From Polycyclovorans sp002706265 (lineage in GTDB: Bacteria > Pseudomonadota > Gammaproteobacteria > Nevskiales > Nevskiaceae), in NCBI GenBank assembly GCA_963973915.1, contig CAXBBM010000009.1:1-64000 (forward strand): DNA of 64,000 nucleotides, written 5' to 3'. A program made the position numbers and the translations under genes. Below, piece by piece: positions 24,004-32,519 of the stretch (position 1 is its first letter; every line of letters starts with the position of its first letter). The notes beneath the pieces were generated by a model. That model made no database searches. It was given only the letters and a program-made list of their open reading frames with translations, and was not told the DNA's origin.

Positions 24004-26070
24004 TCAGGGGTGCCCTTCGTCCATCAGTTGTTGCTGCACGGGAACGGCGTCGCCGGCGGTTTCGAGGCGCAGGTATCGCCCGTCCTGCTGCAGCAACCAG
24101 CTTTGCGCGGTGTCGACCACGTAGGCCTCCAGATGTTGCAGCAGCCGCGCGCGCAGGGCCTTGTCGAGCACCGGGAAGGCCACCTCGACCCGGCGAAACA
24201 GGTTGCGCTCCATCCAGTCGGCGCTGGACAGCCACACTTCTTCCTCACCGTTGTTGAGGAAGTAGAAAACGCGGTGGTGTTCCAGAAAACGCCCGATGAT
24301 GGAGCGCACGGTGATGTTTTCCGACAGGCCGGGCACGCCGGGGCGCAGCGAGCACATGCCCCGCACCAGCAGTTCGATCTTCACCCCGGCCCTGGACGCG
24401 GTGTACAGCTTCTTGATGATCTCGGGCTCGACCAGCGAGTTCATCTTGGCGATCAGCCGCGCGGGTTTGCCGGCCTCGGCATGGGCAATCTCGCGCTCGA
24501 TGCGCGCGTGCATGCCTTCGTTGAGGGTGAACGGCGACTGCAGCAGACGATTGAGCTTGATGACCTTGCCCAGGCTGGTCAGCTGCAGAAACACCGAGTG
24601 GGCATCTTTGCCGATGCTGGCGTCCGCCGTGAGCAGGCCATAGTCGGTGTAGAGCCGCGCGGTCTTGGGGTGATAGTTGCCGGTGCTCAGGTGGGTGTAG
24701 TAACGCAGCCCGCCCGGCAGCTCGGCGGCGCCCTCTTCGCGACGGACCACCAGGCACATCTTGGCGTGGGTCTTGTAGCCCACCACGCCGTAGACCACGT
24801 GCGCGCCCACGTCCTGCAGACGCTCGGCGAGGTTGATGTTGTCGGCCTCATCGAAGCGGGCCCGCAACTCGATCACCACCGTCACTTCCTTGCCGTTGCG
24901 CGCGGCGTCGCACAGCGCGTCCACCACCAGACTCTTGGAGCCGGTGCGGTACAGGGTCTGCTTGATGGCCAGCACCCGCGGGTCCTTGGCCGATTGGCGA
25001 ATGAACTCCAGCACCGACGAGAAGCTGTCGTAGGGATGGTGCAACAGGTGATCGCGCTCGCGGATCGCCGCGAAAATATCGCCGCTGGCCAGTGCCTTGC
25101 TGACTCTGGGCGTGTGCGGCGGGTACTTGAGCTGCGGCCGGTCGACGAGGTCGGGCAGGGCCATCAGGCGGTTGAGATTGACCGGCCCGTTGACCTGATA
25201 CACGTCGGCGGGCGAGAGCTGAATCTCGTCCATGATGAACTGCCACATCGCTTCCGGGCAGTTGTGTGCCACCTCCAGCCGCACCGTGTCGCCCCACTGG
25301 CGCTGCGACAACTCGCCTTCCAGGGCTTCGAGCAGATCTTCGGCGTCTTCTTCGTCGACCAGCAGGTCGGCGTTGCGCGTCACCCTGAACTGGTAGCAGC
25401 CACTGGCCGCCATGCCGGGGAACAGGTCATCGACATAGGCATGAATCACGCTCGACAGAAACACGAAGTCGTGCGGGCCGCTGCCGGTGACGTTGGGCGG
25501 AATCTGGATCAGCCGCGGCAGCGCGCGCGGCGCCTGCACTACGGCAAAACCTGTATTGCGGCCAAACGCGTCCTTGCCCGACAACTGCACGATGAAGTTC
25601 AGTGATTTGTTGAGAATGCGTGGAAACGGGTGCGCCGGGTCCAGCCCCAACGGCGACAGCACCGGCAGCAGTTCGTCATGGAAGAAGCGGTTGAGCCACG
25701 CGTCCTGCTCGGGGGTCCACTCCGAACGCCGCAGAAAGCGAATCTGCTCGCGCTCCAGCGCGGGCAGCAGTTCATCGTTGAACACCCGGTACTGCGCGTC
25801 GACCAGCGCATGGGCGCGGTCGGCGATGGCCGCCAGGGTTTCGGCCGGGCTCAGGCCATCGGGGCCACGGGCGCCGGGATTGACCTCGGCCATCTGCTGC
25901 AGGCCGGCCACGCGAATCTCGAAGAACTCATCGAGGTTGGAGCTGGAAATGCACAGAAACTTCAGCCGCTCCAGCAGCGGCACCCGCTCGTCCTGCGCCT
26001 GGGCCAGCACCCGCTGGTTGAATTCGAGCAACGACAACTCTCGATTGAGCAACAACTCGGTCGGGGCCAT
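24004..26070 (-). CDS. ppk1: Polyphosphate kinase 1
   Basis: 688-aa enzyme that builds inorganic polyphosphate from ATP, and the reverse. N-domain LLNRELSLLEFNQRVL and SSSNLDEFFEIRVAGL, then YHPYDSF-like HHPYDSFSSVLEF, ALKQTLYRT-like AIKQTLYRTG, the phospho-histidine region YKTHAKMCLVV, and the C-terminal FYFLNNGEEEVWLSSADWMERNL. All PPK1 landmarks are present and the length is normal. The start is ATG 26070 (GTG 26079 is an in-frame alternative). A PhoB-box-like sequence lies 56 bp upstream (26126-26143), so phosphate-starvation induction is likely. Confidence 0.96.
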   Translation of the reverse strand: MAPTELLLNRELSLLEFNQRVLAQAQDERVPLLERLKFLCISSSNLDEFFEIRVAGLQQMAEVNPGARGPDGLSPAETLAAIADRAHALVDAQYRVFNDELLPALEREQIRFLRRSEWTPEQDAWLNRFFHDELLPVLSPLGLDPAHPFPRILNKSLNFIVQLSGKDAFGRNTGFAVVQAPRALPRLIQIPPNVTGSGPHDFVFLSSVIHAYVDDLFPGMAASGCYQFRVTRNADLLVDEEDAEDLLEALEGELSQRQWGDTVRLEVAHNCPEAMWQFIMDEIQLSPADVYQVNGPVNLNRLMALPDLVDRPQLKYPPHTPRVSKALASGDIFAAIRERDHLLHHPYDSFSSVLEFIRQSAKDPRVLAIKQTLYRTGSKSLVVDALCDAARNGKEVTVVIELRARFDEADNINLAERLQDVGAHVVYGVVGYKTHAKMCLVVRREEGAAELPGGLRYYTHLSTGNYHPKTARLYTDYGLLTADASIGKDAHSVFLQLTSLGKVIKLNRLLQSPFTLNEGMHARIEREIAHAEAGKPARLIAKMNSLVEPEIIKKLYTASRAGVKIELLVRGMCSLRPGVPGLSENITVRSIIGRFLEHHRVFYFLNNGEEEVWLSSADWMERNLFRRVEVAFPVLDKALRARLLQHLEAYVVDTAQSWLLQQDGRYLRLETAGDAVPVQQQLMDEGHP

Positions 26071-26125
26071 GCCATCCACTGCCGTCTTCCTGAATCAATT
26101 GGGCGGACATGGTGCCAGAGCAACG

Positions 26126-26143
26126 GTGATGACTGGATGACAG
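26126..26143 (-). promoter_or_regulatory. Candidate Pho box upstream of ppk1
   Basis: On the minus strand CTGTCAT-CCAG-TCATCAC: a perfect first PhoB half-site and a weaker second one, separated by the standard 4 bp, 56 bp before the ppk1 start. The known E. coli arrangement is two CTGTCAT-like heptamers with 11-bp periodicity. No clear -10 was found. Confidence 0.5.
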
Positions 26144-26165
26144 CGGTCATCAAACCGTCACCCCC

Positions 26166-27527
26166 TCAGGGTTTGGGCGTGGGCGGCGGGCTGTCGAGGC
26201 GCTCGGCACGCAGTGTCTTGGTGCTGGTCGGGGCCCCGGTCACCAGACGGTCGCCCACGCGGCGCGTCAGGTATTTCCAGAACCACTGCACGAACACGCG
26301 CAGCCGCTGCGAGCCATCGATCAGCGCGCGTATGTGCACGAACGCCCAGAGGAACCAGGCAAAGGTGCCGGTGACCTTGAAGGCCCGCAGGTCGCCCACA
26401 GCGCGGTTCATGCCGATCACCGCCATCGAGCCCAGATCGCGGTAGTAAAAGGGCTTGAGCGCCACCTTCTTATTGGCGCGCCGTTTCAGGGTCGCGGCAA
26501 CATACCGCCCCTGCTGGATCGCTGCGGGCGCCAGGCCGGGCACTTCACGGCCGCGGGCGTCGGTGAGCCGCGCCAGATCCCCAATCACGAAAATGTCGGG
26601 GTGCCCAGGCAGCGAGCAGTCCGGCGCCACGCGCACGCGGCCGCCGCGGTCCAGCGGCACGCCCAGACGCTCGGTCAGCACCTGCCCGAACAGCGAGGCG
26701 CGCACGCCCGCCGCCCAGAGCACGGTGCGGGCGCGAATGTCGGTCAACGTGTCGCCGCTGCGTATGCGCACACCCTCGGCGTCCACGTTTTCGACCATCG
26801 TCGAGGTCATGACCTTGACGCCCAGGGCTTCCAGATGGTGCCGCGCGGCAACGCGCAATTTTTCGTCAAACGCCGGCAGAACCTGCGGCGCACCTTCAAC
26901 CAGCAGCACGCGGGCGTCGCGCGAATCAATGCGCCTGAAGTCGCGCACCATGACCTTCTGCGCCAGTTCGCCAATGGCCCCGGCGAGTTCCACGCCGGTA
27001 GGGCCGCCGCCGACGATCACGAAGGTCAGCAGCTCGTCGCGCAGCTGGGGATCGTCGGTCATCTCGGCGCGCTCGAAAGCGCCGAAAATCTTGCGGCGCA
27101 TCTCGATGGCGTGCTCGGCGGTTTTCAGCCCCGGCGCAAAAGCGCGCCATTCATCCTTGCCGAAATAGTGGTGCTTGACCCCGGTGGCGACCACCAGCGT
27201 GTCGTAGGCCAGCTCGCCGTACTCGTGCAGCACCACCCGGCGTTCGGGATCGATGTCGTAGGCGGTGGCGGTCAGACAGGTGACGTTGGCGGCCTTGCGC
27301 AGCACCACACGCTGCGGAATGGCGATGTCGCCAATGGTGAGCGCGCCGGTCGCCACCTGGTACAGCAGCGGCTGGAACAGCTGGAAGTTGCGCTTGTCGA
27401 GCAGGGTGACGTCATAGCCCGACTTGGACAGGTGCTTGGCGGTGTGCAGACCCCCGAAGCCGCCACCGACGATGACCACGCGATGCCGTGGTGCCTCTGT
27501 AGCTGCAGCCTGCGACGAACTGACCAA
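26166..27527 (-). CDS. ndh: Type II NADH dehydrogenase (NDH-2)
   Basis: 453-aa membrane-bound flavoprotein that oxidises NADH and reduces quinone without pumping protons. FAD-binding VVIVGGGFGGL near the N-terminus, NADH-binding FVIVGGGPTGVELAGAI mid-protein, the QPLLYQVATGAL segment, and IFVIGDLA before the C-terminus. The C-terminal part holds amphipathic/hydrophobic stretches (FAWFLWAFVHI) that would anchor it to the inner face of the membrane. The initiator is probably TTG at 27527, supported by AGGAG 6 bp upstream. Confidence 0.92.
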   Translation of the reverse strand: MVSSSQAAATEAPRHRVVIVGGGFGGLHTAKHLSKSGYDVTLLDKRNFQLFQPLLYQVATGALTIGDIAIPQRVVLRKAANVTCLTATAYDIDPERRVVLHEYGELAYDTLVVATGVKHHYFGKDEWRAFAPGLKTAEHAIEMRRKIFGAFERAEMTDDPQLRDELLTFVIVGGGPTGVELAGAIGELAQKVMVRDFRRIDSRDARVLLVEGAPQVLPAFDEKLRVAARHHLEALGVKVMTSTMVENVDAEGVRIRSGDTLTDIRARTVLWAAGVRASLFGQVLTERLGVPLDRGGRVRVAPDCSLPGHPDIFVIGDLARLTDARGREVPGLAPAAIQQGRYVAATLKRRANKKVALKPFYYRDLGSMAVIGMNRAVGDLRAFKVTGTFAWFLWAFVHIRALIDGSQRLRVFVQWFWKYLTRRVGDRLVTGAPTSTKTLRAERLDSPPPTPKP

Positions 27528-27564
27528 AGCGCACTCCTGTCATATGTTGCGTCGCAGCATTTTA

Positions 27565-28434
27565 TCACGCAGGCAGCGCGGCTACGGGCACTTCGCCGGG
27601 CTTCGCTGCGGTCAGCCGTCGCCACTGAAACACCCGGCGCGCCGTGTGCGACACATCCGACAGATACCAGGCATTCATCGAGCTGCCCACCAGCGCGCCA
27701 AGAATCGGCACCAGGCCCGCGCCCTTGCGGGCGCCCAGATGCAGCCCGACGCGCGAGGCCAGGGTCTGCACGCTGTAGGCGGCGGCGTCCTTGGCGATCT
27801 CGCGCTCGGCGACCCGCTCAAGGCCATCCCGCCATGCGTCGTCCACCACCTGGCGGCCTTGCGCCAGGGCTTCGAAGGCCTGCTTTTTCTCATCAAGGTT
27901 GTTGGCCGAGGCCAGCGCAAAGATGCCAATCGCCAGGCGCTCACGTTCGGCCTCGTCCAGCAGCTCGCCGTAGCAGTACCCGGTGCGGTGAATGGTGCGC
28001 AGCGCCAGGGTCAGCAGCAGGGGAATGTCGATCGCCATCCCCGCAACACCGGTGACGCCCAGCACGCCGCCGCTGACCCCGCCCAGCACCATGGCCCGGC
28101 GCGCGATCTGAATCGCCAGGCGGTCGGAGGCCTCCAATGACTGCGCGCCCAGCGCGATTTCGTTGGGCAGGCCGGAGCGCTTGAGCACGTCGCGGCGGTC
28201 ATCCATCTTGCGGGCAAACTGGTTGGCCTTGGTCAGGCCCAGCCGCAGGGCCTCCACCGGCACCAGGCTCTGCACCGCCTTCACCGTCACTCCCGAGGGC
28301 TTGGCCAACAGCCGCGTGCCCCAAGTGGGCCCCTGCTGTTGCCAGCGCATCAGGTCATCGAGCACGTTCTGCTCATAATCGGTGAGGGCGGCTTTGTTCA
28401 CCTGCGGGGGCAGTGCCAGCGGCGTGTCGGTCAT
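27565..28434 (-). CDS. EcsC-family protein
   Basis: 289 aa. Contains the EcsC pattern: an N-terminal helical part with LTDYEQNVLDDLMRW, a central Gly/Ala-rich hydrophobic hairpin (VLGGVSGGVLGVTGVAGMAI) with DIPLLLTLALRTIHRTGYCYG, and a C-terminal AGLVPILGALVGSSMNAWYL segment. The family is named for B. subtilis EcsC; its biochemical role is not established. The frame remains open far upstream, but the ATG at 28434 (AAAGG 9 bp before) marks the family N-terminus. Divergent from the NRDE gene at 28552. Confidence 0.85.
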   Translation of the reverse strand: MTDTPLALPPQVNKAALTDYEQNVLDDLMRWQQQGPTWGTRLLAKPSGVTVKAVQSLVPVEALRLGLTKANQFARKMDDRRDVLKRSGLPNEIALGAQSLEASDRLAIQIARRAMVLGGVSGGVLGVTGVAGMAIDIPLLLTLALRTIHRTGYCYGELLDEAERERLAIGIFALASANNLDEKKQAFEALAQGRQVVDDAWRDGLERVAEREIAKDAAAYSVQTLASRVGLHLGARKGAGLVPILGALVGSSMNAWYLSDVSHTARRVFQWRRLTAAKPGEVPVAALPA

Positions 28435-28551
28435 CAGGAATACCTTTGCTGCAGAATTTCGGATCAGCATCGAGTCTACCCAACCCACCTGCGAACGCAG
28501 CCTGACCCTGCCGGCGCCGCGCGCTTCGCCCCTCATCGAGTCCCGCACACC

Positions 28552-29313
28552 ATGTGTCTGATCGCCTGCGCCTACCGCTGCCATCCGGACTATCCGCTGA
28601 TTCTCGCCGGCAACCGCGACGAGTTTCATGGCCGCCCCACCGCCGACGCCGCGCCCTGGCCCGACGCGCCACAGGTCGTCGGCGGTCGTGACCTCGAAGC
28701 CGGGGGAAGCTGGCTGGCACTCTCCGGCCGCGGCCGGCTGGCGGCCGTCACCAATGTGCGCCGCATGGCCCAGCCGCTGCCGGGCGCACCCTCCCGCGGC
28801 GCGCTGGTGGCCGATTTCGTGCGCGGTGAAGCGCGCGCCGCAGACGCCGCCGTCGCCCTGCTCGACCGCGCCCCGGCGTACGCCGGCTTCAACCTTCTGC
28901 TGTGGGACGGGGACACGCTGGAATACGTCAGCAACCGGCCGACACCCCGGCACACCACGCTGCCACCGGGGGTCTACGGCCTGTCGAACGACGCGCTGGA
29001 CACGCCCTGGCCCAAGCTGCTGCGCCTGCGCGCAGCGATGCAGGCGGTGGCCGATGGCAAGCGGCACATCGACACGCTGTTCACCGCGCTGGCCGATCCG
29101 CGACCGGCCGCCGACGCCGAAATGCCGAACACCGGCGTCGGCGCGCCGATGGAGCGCCTGCTGTCCTCGCCGTTCATCCGCGATGCCCGTTACGGCACCC
29201 GCGCCTCGACGGTGGTCACGGTGCCGGCTCACGGCGCGGCACGCCTCGTTGAACGGCGCTTCGGCCCCGAAGGGCGGCCGCTGGGCGAAAGCACGTTGGA
29301 GGCCCCCCAATGA
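28552..29313 (+). CDS. NRDE-family (TANGO2-like) protein
   Basis: 253 aa. Begins MCLIACAYR with a conserved Cys2, followed by ILAGNRDEFHGRPT, the motif that names the family, then WLALSGRGRLAAVTN and STVVTVP near the end. This is the Ntn-hydrolase-like TANGO2 fold; eukaryotic homologues affect haem trafficking and lipid metabolism, and the bacterial role is unsettled. The ATG at 28552 puts Cys at position 2, as in the family. It overlaps ogt by ATGA, so the two are translated together. Confidence 0.9.
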   Translation: MCLIACAYRCHPDYPLILAGNRDEFHGRPTADAAPWPDAPQVVGGRDLEAGGSWLALSGRGRLAAVTNVRRMAQPLPGAPSRGALVADFVRGEARAADAAVALLDRAPAYAGFNLLLWDGDTLEYVSNRPTPRHTTLPPGVYGLSNDALDTPWPKLLRLRAAMQAVADGKRHIDTLFTALADPRPAADAEMPNTGVGAPMERLLSSPFIRDARYGTRASTVVTVPAHGAARLVERRFGPEGRPLGESTLEAPQ

Positions 29314-29798
29314 GCCTGCCGGGCTGGGACCTGTGCATTGACTCGCCACTCGGTTTGCTCGGGGCCACCGCCTCGGCCGAGGGCGTGACCGGGCTGTGCT
29401 TCGATCCCGCGCCGCGCGAGCGCGCGGTCCACCGCGACGGCGCAGCCCATCTGGCCCGGCTTGAACGACAGTTGGGCGAGTATTTCGCCGGGCGACGGCG
29501 CCAGTTCGAGGTACCGCTGGCGGCCAGCGGCAACCCGTTCCAAACGCGGGTCTGGGCCCTGCTGCAGACCATTGGCTACGGTCAGACCCGCGCCTATGGC
29601 GCGCTGGCACGCGCGCTCGACCACCCCGGAGCGGCCCGCGCCGTGGGGCTGGCCAATGGCCAGAACCCGATCGCCATTCTGGTGCCGTGCCATCGGGTGA
29701 TCGGCGCCAGCGGCGCCCTCACCGGTTATGCCGGTGGCCTGCCGCGCAAACGCGCGCTGCTGGAACTGGAAGGCGCGCTGCCCGCCAGCCTGTTCTAG
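29310..29798 (+). CDS. ogt: Methylated-DNA--protein-cysteine methyltransferase
   Basis: 162-aa suicide repair protein that takes methyl groups from O6-methylguanine. The active-site motif is VPCHRVIGA with the acceptor Cys, preceded by ALLQTIGYGQTRAYGALA (DNA-binding helices) and VGLANGQNPIAIL, followed by TGYAGGLPRKRALLELE. It lacks an Ada-type N-terminal regulator domain, so this is the constitutive Ogt type. Start overlaps the NRDE gene (ATGA); the 3' end overlaps the convergent SDR gene by 4 bp. Confidence 0.95.
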   Translation: MSLPGWDLCIDSPLGLLGATASAEGVTGLCFDPAPRERAVHRDGAAHLARLERQLGEYFAGRRRQFEVPLAASGNPFQTRVWALLQTIGYGQTRAYGALARALDHPGAARAVGLANGQNPIAILVPCHRVIGASGALTGYAGGLPRKRALLELEGALPASLF

Positions 29799-30574
29799 CC
29801 AAGGCGCAGACCGCCATCGACGGGCAACACGGCACCGGTCATGTAGTCAGACGCCGCTGACAACAAAAACGCGACGGCCTTGGCCACCTCGTCGGCGCCG
29901 CCCAGCCGGCCCAGGGGAATGCGCGCCAGCTCGGCGGCCTGCTGTTGCGGCGTCAGTGTCGGCTTGGCCGCCCAGATCATGTGGCCGGGCGCCACGCCAT
30001 TGACGCGCACCCTGGGCGCCAGCTCGACGGCCAGCGCCTCGGTGAGCGTCCAAAGACCGGCCTTGGCGGCGAAGTAAGGCGCGTATTCGGCGCGTGGCCG
30101 GCGGGCGTGCACATCCACAATGTTGACGATGCCCCGCAGCTCGGCAAAGGCCGCGCAGGCCTGCGACAGAAACAGCGGCGCCGCCAGGTTGCTGCCGATC
30201 AGGTCGCTGAACTGCTCGGGCGTCACGGCGGCCAGCGGCGTTCGAAAATACGACGACGCGTTGTTGACCAGAGCATCGATCCGTCCCCAGCGCGCGCGCG
30301 CCGCCCGGGCGAACGCCGGTAGGGCTGGCAGATCGGCGAGATCAGCGGCCAACACCGCCGCGCTGTCGGCGCGGGCCGCGTTGAGACGCGCGGCCAGCGC
30401 CTCGGCCTCGGCGCGGGAGTGCCGACAATGGATGACCACGCGGAAGCCTTTGGCATGCAGGGTTTCGGCAATCGCGGCCCCCACCCGCACGGCCGCGCCG
30501 GTGATCATCGCCACTGGTGCGATCCCCCTATCGGCGATCGCCCGTTTATCCTGTTCGTTCATCGTTTCGAGCAT
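29795..30574 (-). CDS. Pteridine reductase-like SDR (FolM/PTR1 type)
   Basis: 259 aa. The cofactor motif is ITGAAVRVGAAIAETL (TGxxxRxG, as in pteridine reductases and FolM, favouring NADPH). The usual catalytic Ser is replaced by Asp in NIVDVHARRP, and YFAAKAG gives Tyr/Lys; the Asp-Tyr-Lys set is the pattern of PTR1-like enzymes that reduce dihydrobiopterin or dihydrofolate. It ends in the SDR C-terminus TGAVLPVDGGLRLG. The start at ATG 30574 has GGGGAGG upstream; ATG 30562 is an alternative. Only 11 bp separate this start codon from that of divergent uppP. Confidence 0.83.
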   Translation of the reverse strand: MLETMNEQDKRAIADRGIAPVAMITGAAVRVGAAIAETLHAKGFRVVIHCRHSRAEAEALAARLNAARADSAAVLAADLADLPALPAFARAARARWGRIDALVNNASSYFRTPLAAVTPEQFSDLIGSNLAAPLFLSQACAAFAELRGIVNIVDVHARRPRAEYAPYFAAKAGLWTLTEALAVELAPRVRVNGVAPGHMIWAAKPTLTPQQQAAELARIPLGRLGGADEVAKAVAFLLSAASDYMTGAVLPVDGGLRLG

Positions 30575-30585
30575 AGCGCCTCCCC

Positions 30586-31407
30586 ATGACCGACTGGCTC
30601 TCCGCCCTGCTGCTGGGCGTGATCGAAGGCATCACCGAATTTCTGCCCATCTCCTCCACCGGTCATTTGCTGATCGCGCAGGAATGGCTGGGCCGGCGCA
30701 GCGACCTGTTCAACGTCGCCATCCAGGCCGGTGCCATCGCCGCGGTGTGTCTGGTCTACCGCCTGCGCCTGATCGAACTGGCCGGCGGCTGGCGCGACCC
30801 GGTGCACCGCAGCTACTCGCTGCAGATCGTCGGGGCCTTTCTCATCACCGCCGTGCTGGGGCTGAGCGCCAAGCTGCTGGGGGCGGAGCTGCCCGAAACC
30901 GTGACGCCCATCGCGTTGGCACTGATCATCGGCGGCCTGGTGATCTTCGCGGTCGAGGCCTGGGCCAAGCGGCAGCCGTCGCGTGACACAGTGACCTGGA
31001 CGGTGATGGTGGCGGTGGGCGTGGCGCAGATCGTCGCCGGCATCTTTCCCGGCACTTCGCGCTCGGCGGCGGCCATTTTTGCCGCCATGCTGGCGGGCCT
31101 GACCTTTCGCCCCAAGGCGGCCGAGTTCGCCTTTCTGGTGGGCATTCCCACCATGTTTGCCGCCACCGGCTACGAGCTGATGAAGGTGATGATGGACGCC
31201 GACGCCGTGGCCGCCGAGCCCTGGGGCCAGCTGGCCCTGGCCTTCGTGGTTTCTGCCGTGGTGGGCTTCGCCGCCGTCAAGTGGCTGCTGGGCTTCATCT
31301 CGAAGCACAGCTTCGTGCCCTTCGGCTGGTATCGCATCGCGCTGGGATTGGTGTTGCTGGCCTATTTCGGCTTCGGCGACGACCCGGCCGAACTGCCGCT
31401 GTCATAA
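30586..31407 (+). CDS. uppP: Undecaprenyl-diphosphatase (bacitracin resistance protein)
   Basis: 273-aa membrane enzyme that dephosphorylates undecaprenyl pyrophosphate so the lipid carrier can be reused for peptidoglycan, O-antigen and other glycans. The two inverted catalytic motifs are present: EGITEFLPISSTGHLLIAQ at the N-terminus and AGIFPGTSRSAAAIFAAML in the middle, with about eight helices. Start ATG 30586 has no visible Shine-Dalgarno sequence because the 11 bp before it also serve the divergent SDR gene. The stop codon lies inside a Pho-box-like array that may control the next gene. Confidence 0.96.
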   Translation: MTDWLSALLLGVIEGITEFLPISSTGHLLIAQEWLGRRSDLFNVAIQAGAIAAVCLVYRLRLIELAGGWRDPVHRSYSLQIVGAFLITAVLGLSAKLLGAELPETVTPIALALIIGGLVIFAVEAWAKRQPSRDTVTWTVMVAVGVAQIVAGIFPGTSRSAAAIFAAMLAGLTFRPKAAEFAFLVGIPTMFAATGYELMKVMMDADAVAAEPWGQLALAFVVSAVVGFAAVKWLLGFISKHSFVPFGWYRIALGLVLLAYFGFGDDPAELPLS

Positions 31408-31438
31408 AAGCTTTACGCATTCGTCACAAGGCGGGCAT
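31399..31438 (+). promoter_or_regulatory. Candidate Pho box array upstream of plcP-like gene
   Basis: Four heptamers at exact 11-bp spacing: CTGTCAT (31399), GCTTTAC (31410), TCGTCAC (31421), CGGGCAT (31432). The first is a perfect PhoB half-site; the third and fourth match CTGTCAT/C at about 5 of 7; the second is weak. The first overlaps the uppP stop codon. The array ends 62 bp before the next start. A weak -10 (around TAAAGG, 31454) follows. Confidence 0.5.
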
Positions 31439-31500
31439 GCCGGAGGCACAGGCTAAAGGCGTTTCCATTCTGGGGCCGACCGGTCCCGCAGGAGTGACAC

Positions 31501-32367
31501 ATGAGCGCCGCGCGCACCAAAGCCGCCACCCCGGCCCGCAGGCCCCGCCGGGCCAGAAAAGCGGCCCCCGACAAGCCGAAGTTCCGCACCATCTGGATCT
31601 CTGACGTGCACCTGGGCACGGTGGGCTGCAAGGCCGACCACCTGGTTGACTTCCTCAAGGCCCACGAGTGCGAAACGCTGTATCTGGTCGGCGACATCAT
31701 CGACGGCTGGAAGCTCAAGAATCACTTCTACTGGCCGCAGGAACACACCAACGTCATCCGCAAGATTCTCACCAAATCCAAGCGCGGCACCAAGGTGTAT
31801 TACGTGACCGGCAACCACGACGAGTTTCTGCGCAAGTTCGTCGGTTTCCAGTTGTCGCTGGGCAATATCCAGGTCGTCAACGAGCACATCCACACCACGG
31901 CCGATGGCCGCCAGCTGCTGATCACCCACGGGGACGCCTTCGACGTCATCACCCGCTATCACGCCTGGGTCGCCATGGCCGGCGACGCCGCCTACGAAGC
32001 CACCCTGCGCTTCAACTACTGGTTCAACCGCGGGCGCCGCACGCTGGGCATGCGCTACTGGTCGCTGTCGGCGTTCGCCAAACAGCGGGTGAAGGCGGCG
32101 GTGAACGTCGTGTCGACCTTTGAGGAATCGGTGGCCCGCGAATGCCAGCGGCGCGGCATGGACGGCGTGGTCTGCGGCCATATTCACCACGCCGAGATCG
32201 CCGAGCGCCAGGGCGTGACCTACCACAACTGTGGCGACTGGGTGGAAAGCTGCACGGCGCTGGTCGAGGATTTCAACGGCCAGATCCGCATTCTGCGCTG
32301 GGTCGAACTGGACCACCTCAATCAACGCAGCGACGACAAGGTGATGCCGATTCGCGTCGGCACCTGA
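31501..32367 (+). CDS. PlcP/LpxH-like metallophosphoesterase
   Basis: 288-aa calcineurin-type phosphoesterase with all metal motifs: SDVHLG (34-39), GDIIDGW (64-70), GNHDE (104-108), HGD (143-145) and GHIHH (226-230). Such proteins are often labelled UDP-2,3-diacylglucosamine diphosphatase (LpxH). Length, the KNHFYWPQEHTNVIRKI segment and the ending YHNCGDWVESCTALVE instead recall PlcP, the phospholipase C that degrades phospholipids in phosphate-starved Sinorhizobium and marine bacteria. The Pho-box-like array just upstream supports that reading. The N-terminus (residues 1-27) is a basic, Ala/Arg/Pro-rich tail. AGGAG precedes ATG 31501. LpxH remains the alternative. Confidence 0.75.
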   Translation: MSAARTKAATPARRPRRARKAAPDKPKFRTIWISDVHLGTVGCKADHLVDFLKAHECETLYLVGDIIDGWKLKNHFYWPQEHTNVIRKILTKSKRGTKVYYVTGNHDEFLRKFVGFQLSLGNIQVVNEHIHTTADGRQLLITHGDAFDVITRYHAWVAMAGDAAYEATLRFNYWFNRGRRTLGMRYWSLSAFAKQRVKAAVNVVSTFEESVARECQRRGMDGVVCGHIHHAEIAERQGVTYHNCGDWVESCTALVEDFNGQIRILRWVELDHLNQRSDDKVMPIRVGT

Positions 32368-32519
32368 CACGCCGGGGCGGATCCACCCCGCCCGCGCCCA
32401 CCGCGCAGCGGCAGGCAATTCGGCGTCATACCCACGCGACCGCGCCCCATTGAACCCTCGCGCGCGGGTAAGGTCTGACACCGCGGTGTCCAGCAGAACG
32501 GACCAAGCACCTTTTCGAC

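Noticed and set aside
28435..29610. N-terminal extension of the EcsC-family gene
   Set aside because: The extra ~390 residues are Arg/Gly/Ala-rich and antisense to the NRDE and ogt genes. The ATG at 28434 has a ribosome-binding site and the family start.
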